Assembly: GCF_900143645.1 (NCBI RefSeq)
Contig: NZ_FRFD01000010.1
Span: forward strand, 1 to 26,915
DNA length: 26,915 nucleotides
DNA from: Anaerocolumna xylanovorans DSM 12503
GTDB lineage: Bacteria > Bacillota > Clostridia > Lachnospirales > Lachnospiraceae
Direction: 5' to 3'
The translations under genes were made by a program, and so were the position numbers. Below are positions 14,541 through 21,556 of this stretch, piece after piece. The first letter of the stretch is position 1. Each line of letters starts with the position of its first letter. The notes under the pieces are model-generated. The model had not been told where the DNA came from, made no database searches, and saw only the letters and a program-made list of their open reading frames with translations.

Positions 14541-14883
14541 AAATAGTTTGTGTTACTAATTTAAATAAATCATCTTTAAAATTTTGACTAACTATTATAA
14601 TATCATTAATTTCTTTAAATGATATCTCATCCTTATCAATTAGAAAGATTTTTTTATAATTTACTATATAAGATTTGTGACATTTTATAAAAGAACTCTT
14701 ATTTAGGACTTTTTCGAGTTCAGCAAAAGAACCATAAAAGGATACATGTTTATTATATAAAACCACTTCTATTTTTCTCCCTAATCGTTCAAAATAGTAG
14801 ATATCATTTAAATTTATTGAATAAAGCAAATAGTTATTTTTAATTATTAATGATTTATCTTGTCTAATATACTTAAAATTCAC
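14539..14883 (-). CDS. Stand-alone LytTR DNA-binding regulator
   Basis: The 114-residue protein is almost only a LytTR domain, the beta-rich DNA-binding domain of AgrA, ComE and similar regulators. The hallmark pieces are LNDIYYFERLGRKIEVVLYN (strand pair with the YFE turn), a helix FAELEKVLNKSSFIKCHKSY and INV-type strand IVNYKKIFLIDK. No receiver domain or membrane part is attached. In several clostridial and streptococcal systems, such short LytTR proteins pair with a small membrane protein that restrains them; the neighbouring three-helix protein is a natural candidate, though it is convergent rather than in the same operon. A GGGGGAT lies about 12 bases before the ATG. Likely targets are the secreted-protein genes nearby (inference). 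Confidence 0.88.
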   Translation of the reverse strand: MNFKYIRQDKSLIIKNNYLLYSINLNDIYYFERLGRKIEVVLYNKHVSFYGSFAELEKVLNKSSFIKCHKSYIVNYKKIFLIDKDEISFKEINDIIIVSQNFKDDLFKLVTQTI

Positions 14884-15220
14884 TAAAAATCCCCCATCTA
14901 TCTGTCCGGCTACTTTCTTATCTTGCTAATGCAATCTTTAAACTTATCTATTTTTAAATAGTTCCAAGTTAAGCTACATCTCAATTAGTCATTTGTTTGA
15001 TACTGCCATATTTGCGAAATATATTTATTATTTAAAAATTCTTATTATTTTCTCAATTTTCACATTTATGATTCAAGAAAAATTTACCATATTTTTATCA
15101 TATATACAATCCAGAAGTGCTATTTGGTAAGCTGGACGTGGTAATCGGCATTTTTGTAATTATTTTCCAATCTCAAAAAAATCCTATTAATATTTTATTG
15201 TGATACATTTGATATAAATG

Positions 15221-15246
15221 TATTTTAACTATTCTCCTCATTTAAA
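15221..15246 (+). repeat. 26-bp direct repeat, left copy
   Basis: TATTTTAACTATTCTCCTCA followed by TTTAAA matches 16795-16820 at 24 of 26 positions, in the same orientation. The two copies bracket the LysM-GH18 gene and lie 1,574 bp apart. Confidence 0.65.
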
Positions 15247-15258
15247 TTATACTATAAT

Positions 15259-15285
15259 ACTTTTTATACTTAGTTACATATATTA
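15259..15285 (+). promoter_or_regulatory. Possible sigma-K-type sporulation promoter
   Basis: AC at 15259-15260 and CATATATTA at 15277-15285 are 16 bp apart, which fits the mother-cell sigma-K pattern AC, N16-17, CATANNNTA. The start would be near 15292, just ahead of the ribosome site GAGGGG. The match is short and the region AT-rich, so chance is possible; a TATAAT at 15253-15258 offers an alternative with a poor -35 box. Confidence 0.3.
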
Positions 15286-15312
15286 AGTATTATAAATATC
15301 TAGAGGGGTTAT

Positions 15313-16611
15313 ATGATAATACATATAGTACAACCTGGAGAAACAATTTTCACTATTGCAGAGTCTTACGGTTTCCCTGTTGAGCGATTAATATTAGATA
15401 ATGGACTGACAAACTATAATAATCTGGTGGTGGGGCAATCTATAGCTATTGCATATCCTGAACAAACATATACTGTCCACGAAGGTGATACCTTACAAAA
15501 CATCGCTGATATTAATGGAATTACAATTAATGAACTATTAAGAAACAATCCTTTTATGCTGGATAGAGATTATGTTTATCCAGGTGAAGTTCTGGTCATA
15601 AGCTATGCTGATAAAATAAGTTCGGTTACTACAAACGGATATTCAACTACATATATTAATAAAAATACCTTAAGAAAAACCCTGCTATTCCTTACTTATC
15701 TTTCTGTATTTGGATATCAAACACTAGAAAATGCTCAGATTGAGAGTGTTAATGATTTGGATATTATACAGGAAGCCAAAAAACACGGAGTTGCTCCAAT
15801 TATGTTATTATCTACTTTAACAGAACAAGGGAGTGCAGACGCGGAAACTGAATACAGAATACTTTACAATCCAGATCTGACAGATATCCATATTGAAAAT
15901 ATATTGTATATTTTAAAAACAAAGGGGTATTATGGATTAAATATATCATTCCAGTTTATTACTTCGAGGAATCAGCAAATCTACGAAAATTACTTAATAA
16001 AACTGACTCACAGATTACACAGCGAGGGATATCAAGTATTTGTAACGATAGCACCTAATATTGTCTATAATGTAAATGAGATAACCTTTGAAAGAATAGA
16101 TTATACTGGTATTGCCAGAGAAGCAGACAGTATAAATATCATGCAATATAATTGGGGTTATTCTTTTGGTCCTCCTGCGCCTGTCAGTTCAGACTTTATG
16201 TTAAGAGAATTTTTAAATTATGCTATAACTATGATTCCTCCTAAAAAGATTGTTATCGGCCTGCCTATCATTGGCTATGACTGGGAGCTTCCTTACATCG
16301 TTGGCGTTTCAAAAGCAAATTCTCTTTCTTTAGATTCTGTTATAAATTTAGCACTTAATTATGATGCCATAATACAATTCGATGAAATATCAAAGACGCC
16401 TTATTTTGAATATTCCGTTGATAAATCAGGCGTCTTAATCCAGCACATAGTATGGTTTATAGATGTCAGAAGTATTGATGCTTTAGTAAAATTGGTACCG
16501 GAATATGGATTGTCCGGAAGCGGTGTTTGGAATATCATGAATTATTACTCTCAACTGTGGTTAGTAATAAACACACAATATGAGATAATTTCTATTTCCA
16601 ATGTAATATAG
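15313..16611 (+). CDS. LysM-GH18 spore-cortex-lytic-type protein with altered active site
   Basis: The 432-residue protein has two LysM domains (about 2-47 and 51-97: IVQPGETIFTIAESYG, then YTVHEGDTLQNIADING) followed by a GH18 barrel (about 105-425), the layout of SleL/YaaH, which cleaves cortex muropeptides during germination. The barrel is family-typical: INIMQYNWGYSFGPPAPVSS and IVIGLPIIGYDWELPY. The active-site strand, usually GxNIDFE, reads YYGLNISFQFI here: the Asp is S212 and the catalytic Glu is Q214. It may bind peptidoglycan without cutting it. There is no signal peptide, as in spore-located relatives. The start follows GAGGGGTTAT. A 26-bp direct repeat flanks the gene. Confidence 0.88.
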   Translation: MIIHIVQPGETIFTIAESYGFPVERLILDNGLTNYNNLVVGQSIAIAYPEQTYTVHEGDTLQNIADINGITINELLRNNPFMLDRDYVYPGEVLVISYADKISSVTTNGYSTTYINKNTLRKTLLFLTYLSVFGYQTLENAQIESVNDLDIIQEAKKHGVAPIMLLSTLTEQGSADAETEYRILYNPDLTDIHIENILYILKTKGYYGLNISFQFITSRNQQIYENYLIKLTHRLHSEGYQVFVTIAPNIVYNVNEITFERIDYTGIAREADSINIMQYNWGYSFGPPAPVSSDFMLREFLNYAITMIPPKKIVIGLPIIGYDWELPYIVGVSKANSLSLDSVINLALNYDAIIQFDEISKTPYFEYSVDKSGVLIQHIVWFIDVRSIDALVKLVPEYGLSGSGVWNIMNYYSQLWLVINTQYEIISISNVI

Positions 16612-16637
16612 AATTACAATTTATTCCATATTCATAA

Positions 16638-16727
16638 TCAGGCAATTTTCCAGTAATCTGTGCCCTGTAAGCGTTACCATAAGTTTGGACATCCTCTTCA
16701 AACACTATCTCTATTAACCCAAAAGTA
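16638..16727 (-). pseudogene. Fragment of a paralogue of the secreted protein gene at 16924-17718
   Basis: The minus strand reads EEDVQTYGNAYRAQITGKLP then D, matching ENDQTLGNAYVAQITGELPD of the downstream secreted protein; the DNA agrees with 17167-17230 at roughly three of four positions. Only this piece of the C-terminal module is left. It has no start, and after PD the frame runs out of similarity and stops inside the antisense of the GH18 gene end. Confidence 0.7.
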
Positions 16728-16755
16728 AGTTAAGAGCATAAAATACTCATAATAA

Positions 16756-16787
16756 AAGGCAGCTACCTCCCTCGAGATAACTGCCTT
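16756..16787. terminator. Terminator hairpin after the LysM-GH18 gene
   Basis: AAGGCAG (16756-16762) pairs with CTGCCTT (16781-16787), with inner TA and CTC/GAG pairs. The plus strand continues CTATATATATTTT. It lies about 145 bases after the GH18 stop. Confidence 0.6.
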
Positions 16788-16794
16788 CTATATA

Positions 16795-16820
16795 TATTTT
16801 AACTATTCCCCTCAGTTAAA
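16795..16820 (+). repeat. 26-bp direct repeat, right copy
   Basis: TATTTTAACTATTCCCCTCA followed by GTTAAA differs from the 15221 copy at only two positions. It starts 8 bases after the hairpin. Confidence 0.65.
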
Positions 16821-16904
16821 ATTACGATTCATTTCATTAATATTTCCATTTTGTTTCCCATTCACTATTCACGTTCTAAATTAATTATTCTGTCCAGCCA
16901 TAAA

Positions 16905-16925
16905 AGCCTCTCATCCGTTAAGGCT
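16905..16925 (-). terminator. Terminator of the BlaI/M56/secreted-protein operon
   Basis: On the minus strand AGCCT and AGGCT form a short stem around 11 bases, followed by TTTT. The stem overlaps the stop codon of the secreted-protein gene. The short stem makes it weak. Confidence 0.5.
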
Positions 16926-17718
16926 ATTTATCTACTGAAGGTGCTTCGTTCCTTTCAGCAGCCGTATCTTCGCTTATAATTTGTGGTGTGAACTGGAAGG
17001 TACCGATAATTGTGGTTCCATCTTCTGCGTAAACAGGTATTGAAGGATTAGAAAAGATTTCTGCATTCATAGCAAGAGCTTCCTGCGGATCAGAAGGTGT
17101 TTTAGGCTGTATATCCTGTGAATATACATATCCCTTAACACCGTCTGTTGTAACAGCACTTACCAAATCAGGCAGTTCTCCTGTAATCTGTGCCACATAG
17201 GCATTACCCAAAGTCTGGTCATTCTCATTCTCCGGTAACAACGGTGCCGGTGCCATTAAGGCTGCAGCACGGCCGGCATTGATATATAAGGTTGGAGTAC
17301 TGGTAGTCCAGAAATTGTTATATCCGCTTCCGTTATAATATGTAGCAAGCCCCATACTGAAGAATCCTGATGGACCTGTATATCTGCCAGTTCCCACACT
17401 TAATACAGAAGTAGGACTAGTGTTGTAAACCACTCCTCCAGACTTACATAAAGCTCCGTCAGCACTGAATAACTGTGCTCCCGCTCCCATGTAAGCAGTC
17501 GGAACATTGACATAACCAGAAGTATAAATGTCTGTATATGCCCATCCCGCAGGGGATTCAGTATTTACTGCTGCCCTGTCATAATAGGTATACATATAGA
17601 CTGCTCTCCTGGTATAACTTCCAAAAGCTTCCCCTGCCTGAGCAGCAGATACATTCACAAGAATAAGTGCCATAACTGCAATTATAGAAAAACATAATCT
17701 GAACTTTTTATTTAACAT
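16924..17718 (-). CDS. Secreted protein carrying the sensor-like C-terminal module
   Basis: The 264-residue protein has a signal peptide (KKFRLCF, a hydrophobic run, AAQAGE; cleavage near residue 28). Residues about 33-150 are rich in Tyr, Gly, Ser and Thr and look like an extracellular beta domain (YTDIYTSGYVNVPTAYMGAG). Residues 162-243 form a separate module: NENDQTLG, ELPDLV, KGYVYSQD and a final VYAEDGTTIIGTFQF. The same landmarks occur in the extracellular end of the M56 protein encoded just upstream. No known function was recognised. AAGGAGG lies 8 bases before the ATG. It is 28 bases behind the M56 gene, so it is the third gene of the operon, and the sensor would control its own relative. 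Confidence 0.8.
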   Translation of the reverse strand: MLNKKFRLCFSIIAVMALILVNVSAAQAGEAFGSYTRRAVYMYTYYDRAAVNTESPAGWAYTDIYTSGYVNVPTAYMGAGAQLFSADGALCKSGGVVYNTSPTSVLSVGTGRYTGPSGFFSMGLATYYNGSGYNNFWTTSTPTLYINAGRAAALMAPAPLLPENENDQTLGNAYVAQITGELPDLVSAVTTDGVKGYVYSQDIQPKTPSDPQEALAMNAEIFSNPSIPVYAEDGTTIIGTFQFTPQIISEDTAAERNEAPSVDK

Positions 17719-17746
17719 AGAATTTCCTCCTTCGTATGCAAGCCAA

Positions 17747-19069
17747 CTATTTAATGCCTTTTAAATCCCCATTTATTAAATCATAAGTCCCTATTACTGT
17801 CTCCCCATCACGTAAATAAACATTACAGATTTTGCCCGCTTCTTGCTGCTCCATACTATCAATGGTAGCCCCTTGTACTTCTGGATCTGGTCTGTTGCCG
17901 ATAAAAGAACTTGCATATTCATCAGCATAAACATAACCCTCTTCTGCTTGCCATATGCAAATTAAATCAGGTACAACACCGACCTTACTATTAATAGTAC
18001 CATAAGTATATCCATTCTCATTCACCGGATAGTATTTTCTGGACTCTGGATTCTTCGCATGTTCATTACCGGTCTCCCCTCCGGTAACTGTTCCAAGATC
18101 AAAAGCCCCATAATTACTGCCGGCTGCCACTGTTGTAAAGAAAACCATCGTAGACAATAATATCACCGTTACGGAAACGATGATACTTCTTCTGGTCGGA
18201 TTTCCGATTTTCATAATCGAAGTAATTCTTTCCTCCACCGGCCTTTGCCCAAAGCCATTGTACATAGGTGAAAACTGCGGTTTTGTTTCCATAAGCTGAA
18301 TGATCGCGTAAGCATAATCCGGCTTTGCCTCTACACCGAACATCTTTATTACCTTTTCATCACAGGCTATCTCAATATCCTGGTTGAACTGCTTATACAT
18401 AAGCCATACCAGCGGATTGAACCAATAGATGCATACGGCAATCATAGATAACAGCTTCCATATAATATCAAGACGTCTTATATGTACCCATTCATGGGTC
18501 AACACATATTCCAGCCGTTTTCCCCTGTCCATTTCCAAATTCTTTGGAAGAATTATCTTTGGTCTAAATACTCCTATGGTTACCGGAGACACAATCCTAT
18601 CAAAGGTAAGAACCCGTACCGAGCGCATACTGCGCTGGCTGCTTACCCAATTCCTGGCATAATCATTCTCCGAAGGCAGGGCTTCTCTCATCTGCCTTCG
18701 GCTCCCTATATACTTTAATAAAAATAAGCAAAGTAGAACTGCTGTTACTGTAATCCAAACAGTTAATAGTATGTATGCTCCTGAAAACTTATATGGAGCG
18801 GACTCAGTCTGGTATGTTGCGCTCTCTGTTCCTCCAGAAAGGACAAAATCTCTAAGAGTGCTCCCCGTCTGGTTCACATTCTTCCTGGCTATAATCCATA
18901 AGTCCGGTACCGGTATTTTTATCGTAACAGGTATCAGGAGCCTGATTAAAACAATCTTCCATAATAATGTAAAAGTCTTTCTCGGCAGTTTGTAACCACT
19001 AAAGGTCTTCAGAAGCAGTATGAAGACTATAAGTATGGAAGACGAAAATGATATATGGTATAGATCCAT
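17747..19069 (-). CDS. M56 (BlaR1-like) membrane metallopeptidase with a novel extracellular domain
   Basis: The 440-residue protein resembles BlaR1/MecR1, which sense a signal outside and trigger loss of the BlaI repressor by proteolysis. Membrane helices lie at about 9-25, 32-50, 98-120 and 295-315. The gluzincin site is HEWVH (H192, E193, H196) with the downstream Glu in DIEIACDE (E233). BlaR1 normally ends in a penicillin-binding domain of about 250 residues; here only about 120 residues follow the last helix, with no SxxK or KTG motif. Instead, 346-431 carries NENGYTYG, VPDLI, EGYVYADE and VYLRDGETVIGTY, matching the secreted neighbour. The signal is therefore unlikely to be beta-lactam acylation. 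It starts 10 bases after blaI. Confidence 0.88.
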   Translation of the reverse strand: MDLYHISFSSSILIVFILLLKTFSGYKLPRKTFTLLWKIVLIRLLIPVTIKIPVPDLWIIARKNVNQTGSTLRDFVLSGGTESATYQTESAPYKFSGAYILLTVWITVTAVLLCLFLLKYIGSRRQMREALPSENDYARNWVSSQRSMRSVRVLTFDRIVSPVTIGVFRPKIILPKNLEMDRGKRLEYVLTHEWVHIRRLDIIWKLLSMIAVCIYWFNPLVWLMYKQFNQDIEIACDEKVIKMFGVEAKPDYAYAIIQLMETKPQFSPMYNGFGQRPVEERITSIMKIGNPTRRSIIVSVTVILLSTMVFFTTVAAGSNYGAFDLGTVTGGETGNEHAKNPESRKYYPVNENGYTYGTINSKVGVVPDLICIWQAEEGYVYADEYASSFIGNRPDPEVQGATIDSMEQQEAGKICNVYLRDGETVIGTYDLINGDLKGIK

Positions 19070-19079
19070 GCCTATTACC

Positions 19080-19433
19080 TCATTGAGTTTCGTCGACTAT
19101 TTTCTTAAGTTTTTCTATCTCATCCTGCGACAAATACCCTTCGTTTAAAAAGGCTGCAAAGAACTTCTCATAAGACCCTTCGAACATCTTCTCCACCAGT
19201 TCGTTTGTTTCCTCCTGCTGGACCTCTTCACGGCTTATAAGTGGTTTGCACATAAACTTGGTGCCGTATCTGGCAATGGCTCCTTTTTCTATACATTTCT
19301 TAATTACTGTATAGGTAGTATTACGGTTCCAACCAGTTTCTTCTTTCAGTATTTTGGACAACTGCCCTGCTGATAAGTCCCCCCTTTTCCATAAAGCATC
19401 CATAACTTTTAACTCTGAATCAAAAAGCTTCAT
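19080..19433 (-). CDS. BlaI/MecI family repressor
   Basis: The 117-residue protein is a winged-helix repressor of the BlaI/MecI/CopY family. LFDSELKVMDALWKRGDLSA, the recognition region TGWNRNTTYTVIKKCIEKGA and the wing IARYGTKFMCKPLISREE are in order, followed by a dimerisation tail. In this family the paired M56 peptidase leads to cleavage in the tail, freeing the operon. It is the first gene of a three-gene operon and most likely represses it from the dyads in its own promoter. Length is normal. Confidence 0.92.
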   Translation of the reverse strand: MKLFDSELKVMDALWKRGDLSAGQLSKILKEETGWNRNTTYTVIKKCIEKGAIARYGTKFMCKPLISREEVQQEETNELVEKMFEGSYEKFFAAFLNEGYLSQDEIEKLKKIVDETQ

Positions 19434-19452
19434 TGTATTAATCTCCTATAAT

Positions 19453-19531
19453 AACTATTGCAATAGTTTTACAAAAAAACATTACCATATATGCCAGTAA
19501 TTGTCAATCCGTTTTTTAGCAATATGGTAAT
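19453..19531 (-). promoter_or_regulatory. Promoter and candidate BlaI operators of the operon
   Basis: On the minus strand TTGACA (19507-19502) and TAATGT (19484-19479) are 17 bp apart. A perfect 16-bp palindrome AACTATTGCAATAGTT (19453-19468) lies just after the expected start. The inverted pair ATTACCATAT (19481-19490) and ATATGGTAAT (19522-19531) flanks the -35 box. Autogenous BlaI-type operators usually sit exactly there. Neither dyad is the classic TACA/TGTA core, so a diverged specificity is assumed. Confidence 0.55.
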
Positions 19532-19591
19532 ATTTTTATAATATTTTTAATATTTTTGTCACTTTTATATAATATTTGTCTTTATATTGAT

Positions 19592-19671
19592 TAATTTCCG
19601 CATTCTATACTAATTTCATTGAATTTTCCCAAAATATCTTCAATCTTTAATTCTTCTTTTCCTTTTCCCTT
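19592..19671 (-). repeat. Displaced copy of the 3' end of the ABC ATPase gene
   Basis: 80 bp matches 21558-21637 at 76 positions in the same orientation, including the stop codon region. Read on the minus strand it encodes KEELKIEDILGKFNEISIECG and a stop, as in the intact ATPase gene, then similarity ends at an in-frame stop upstream. Three of the four differences are synonymous. It lies 1,966 bp left of the intact copy. Confidence 0.85.
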
Positions 19672-20066
19672 TTAAATTATTTCGAAATCGCATTACTTCT
19701 AACAATCCAAGTATGGCTTGGATTTTATACGTCTAACCTATAATCTGAATAAATTTCATTTGATATTGTTCATTCATATAACAAAGAAACTGGAAATCAG
19801 GATAGAATACGTAACAAATAAATACTACTCTATAGTATAGATATAAAACAAATTTAGGATATATTGACAAAATATAATAAATAATGTAAGACATAGGTAT
19901 ATATCTACCTAAAAAATAATTTCAGCGATTTGTTTTCATACCGGAAGAGTCCAAAATAGCCATGCCAGCTTTAGAGGAAGGTGATATTATGTGCTGATTT
20001 AAGTAATTCATTTTTGTTTTACTAATGTATATTTCAAATTCAAACAAATGCAAAGGAGCAGTAACA
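19672..20066. other. AT-rich region upstream of the matrixin-like protease gene
   Basis: No intact gene was seen. A stem AATCCAAG (19704-19711) with CTTGGATT (19717-19724) could end transcripts. TTGACA at 19864-19869 may be part of the protease promoter, but no good -10 box stands at the right distance. TAGGTA (19894-19899) and TACCTA (19906-19911) are inverted. The stretch 19920-19997 has a coding look and is listed separately. Confidence 0.4.
19920..19997 (+). pseudogene. Possible C-terminal coding remnant
   Basis: Between TAA at 19917 and TGA at 19995 the frame reads RFVFIPEESKIAMPALEEGD then IMC, which looks like real protein although only 25 codons long. There is no start codon context. 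The call rests on amino-acid texture alone and may be chance. Confidence 0.25.
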
Positions 20067-20669
20067 ATGAGAAGAAAGAAATCAAAATGTATTATGTTAG
20101 CATTATTATTAGTATTTATATCTGGTTCATTACAAGTTTCGGCTTATGAATTATATGGGCACAAGCTTACTAATGGGGTAGGTAGCTCTGGAAAAAGCGT
20201 TCAAAAATACTACATTGGAGATGGTGCAAGAACTTATAGCGGAGAAATCAATACAGCCATGAGTGATTGGATGAGTACAGATACATATTATGGTTCGTAT
20301 TACAGCACTCCTATAAATTATAAATTAACTCTCACTCAGAGTGAAAGTAAGATGGATATATATAAAAGTGAAATAGTTAATAGTTACTGGGCATTGACAA
20401 CTTGGTATGAAGGAAGCAGAAGTACATATGTGAATGCAGAAAATTCTGATTGGACATGGGGAAAGATTGAATTAGATTCTGATTTCGGATTACTAAGTTA
20501 TAATAAAAGAAAGGCTGCAATAGCACATGAAATGGGACATGTTATGGGACTTAACCATGCATCAACAAATAGCCTTATGCGGTCAGATATTGCCGTTTGT
20601 AAAGAAGATATAACAAAGGCACAAAAAGATGATGTTTTAGGCATAAGATCTATATATGGAGGAAAGTAA
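20067..20669 (+). CDS. Secreted matrixin-like zinc metalloprotease
   Basis: The 200-residue protein has a signal peptide (RRKKSK, a hydrophobic run, VSAYE; cleavage near residue 26). The metzincin zinc site is complete: HEMGHVMGLNH gives H154, E155, H158, G161 and H164, and LM at 170-171 is the Met-turn. This is the M10/M12-like arrangement of matrix metalloproteases and archaemetzincin relatives. There is no obvious pro-peptide with a cysteine switch, and it is smaller than most bacterial M10 enzymes. ATG 20067 follows AAAGGAGCAGTAACA; the ATG at 20025 would break the signal peptide. A lipoprotein gene follows after 2 bases, so the two are translated together. The target protein is unknown. 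Confidence 0.85.
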   Translation: MRRKKSKCIMLALLLVFISGSLQVSAYELYGHKLTNGVGSSGKSVQKYYIGDGARTYSGEINTAMSDWMSTDTYYGSYYSTPINYKLTLTQSESKMDIYKSEIVNSYWALTTWYEGSRSTYVNAENSDWTWGKIELDSDFGLLSYNKRKAAIAHEMGHVMGLNHASTNSLMRSDIAVCKEDITKAQKDDVLGIRSIYGGK

Positions 20670-20671
20670 AT

Positions 20672-21397
20672 ATGAAAAAGAAAAGTATATATATATCAAT
20701 ATTTCTCACATTGATATTTTTATTAACAGCATGTTCTAAAAGTATTAATACTGACAACACCTCTGATAAAATTATAAATCAGGATGCTAATGAAACACTG
20801 ACACATGATAATGTGGATGATTTTAATATAATATCAACAGTAAATAGTAGTGCATCTTTAAAAGCCTTTTATTATAATATTGATGAATTTGTAAACAGCG
20901 GAAATTTTGATGCCGTCGTAAAGGGAAAAATAACAGATATTCAATATCAATTTATAGGTTCTATAGCTCGCTCAATATTGACGGTTGAGCTTTCCGAGAC
21001 TTATTATGGAGATATTGGCAATATAAGTTCAATAATAGTTTATGAAGATGGTGGATATGCAAAGTATTCTGACGTAATGGAATCTATAAAACCACATATA
21101 GATATTTCAAAATATAGTGAAGAAGAACGAAGTAATAGTATTGTGGATTACTGTTTTATGGATGCAAAACATTCACAAGTAGGTGATGAAGTAGTGATGT
21201 TTTTAACGTTGAATTCTCCACCTCTGCCTGAAGATTCCTTTTATATAACTTCCAGTGTTTTTGGCAAATATACGTTAAATGGAAATATATATGAAAGACC
21301 AGTATATGACGTAGGTTCTGAAAGACAAAGTGAAGTAGAAAACCAAGTAGATATAGAAACAATGAATAAAGCATTATCTAAACTGTCAAATAATTAA
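20672..21397 (+). CDS. Lipoprotein partner of the metalloprotease
   Basis: The 241-residue protein begins KKKSIYISIF with a hydrophobic run and the lipobox LLTAC, so Cys21 should be lipid-modified and the protein held on the outer face of the membrane. The mature part (about residues 60-241) alternates strands, for example FDAVVKGKITDIQYQF, SILTVELSETYYGD and VGDEVVMFLTLNSPP, which suggests a small beta-barrel fold; similar lone domains occur in Firmicute lipoproteins of unknown role. No family name can be given. It starts 2 bases after the protease stop with GGAGGAAAGTAAAT as ribosome site. Tight coupling suggests a regulator, inhibitor or substrate-holder for the protease (inference). Confidence 0.75.
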   Translation: MKKKSIYISIFLTLIFLLTACSKSINTDNTSDKIINQDANETLTHDNVDDFNIISTVNSSASLKAFYYNIDEFVNSGNFDAVVKGKITDIQYQFIGSIARSILTVELSETYYGDIGNISSIIVYEDGGYAKYSDVMESIKPHIDISKYSEEERSNSIVDYCFMDAKHSQVGDEVVMFLTLNSPPLPEDSFYITSSVFGKYTLNGNIYERPVYDVGSERQSEVENQVDIETMNKALSKLSNN

Positions 21398-21403
21398 TCT
21401 CAG

Positions 21404-21517
21404 GAGTATCCCAAAGTGAACCTGTTGATAAACTCTGCTTTTTAATACGCATTAAAAAATATCTATTTGCGAAGGTTTTTAAAGTTAAGTTCTTCAAAAA
21501 TGCACTTTGGGTTACTC
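21404..21517. repeat. 114-bp segment bounded by 15-bp inverted repeats
   Basis: GAGTATCCCAAAGTG (21404-21418) and CACTTTGGGTTACTC (21503-21517) are inverted at 14 of 15 positions. Inside lies a perfect hairpin TTTTTAAT (21439-21446), ACGC loop, ATTAAAAA (21451-21458). Possible readings are a miniature inverted-repeat element or an elaborate transcript end between the convergent lipoprotein and ATPase genes. No clear target duplication was seen. Confidence 0.55.
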
Positions 21518-21556
21518 TCAATATCATGGCGCATTAACGCTCCGCCAAAGGATATT

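Larger units (their letters stand above)
14884..15312. other. AT-rich gap between the LytTR gene and the LysM-GH18 gene
   Basis: Two diverging genes start from this 429-bp stretch, so promoters for both should lie here. No gene was found. Visible items are a possible sporulation-type promoter near 15259-15285, a copy of a 26-bp repeat at 15221-15246, and the run TTTGCGAAATATATTTATTATTTAAA near 15011, split here only for description. No convincing pair of LytTR binding sites was found. Confidence 0.4.

Noticed and set aside
17747..19069. True beta-lactam sensor BlaR1
   Set aside because: The penicillin-binding domain and its SxxK and KTG motifs are missing, and no beta-lactamase gene is nearby.
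19080..21556. Complete mobile element with its own integrase or transposase
   Set aside because: All frames between the repeats were read; only the protease and lipoprotein are coding, so any mobility enzyme must act from elsewhere.
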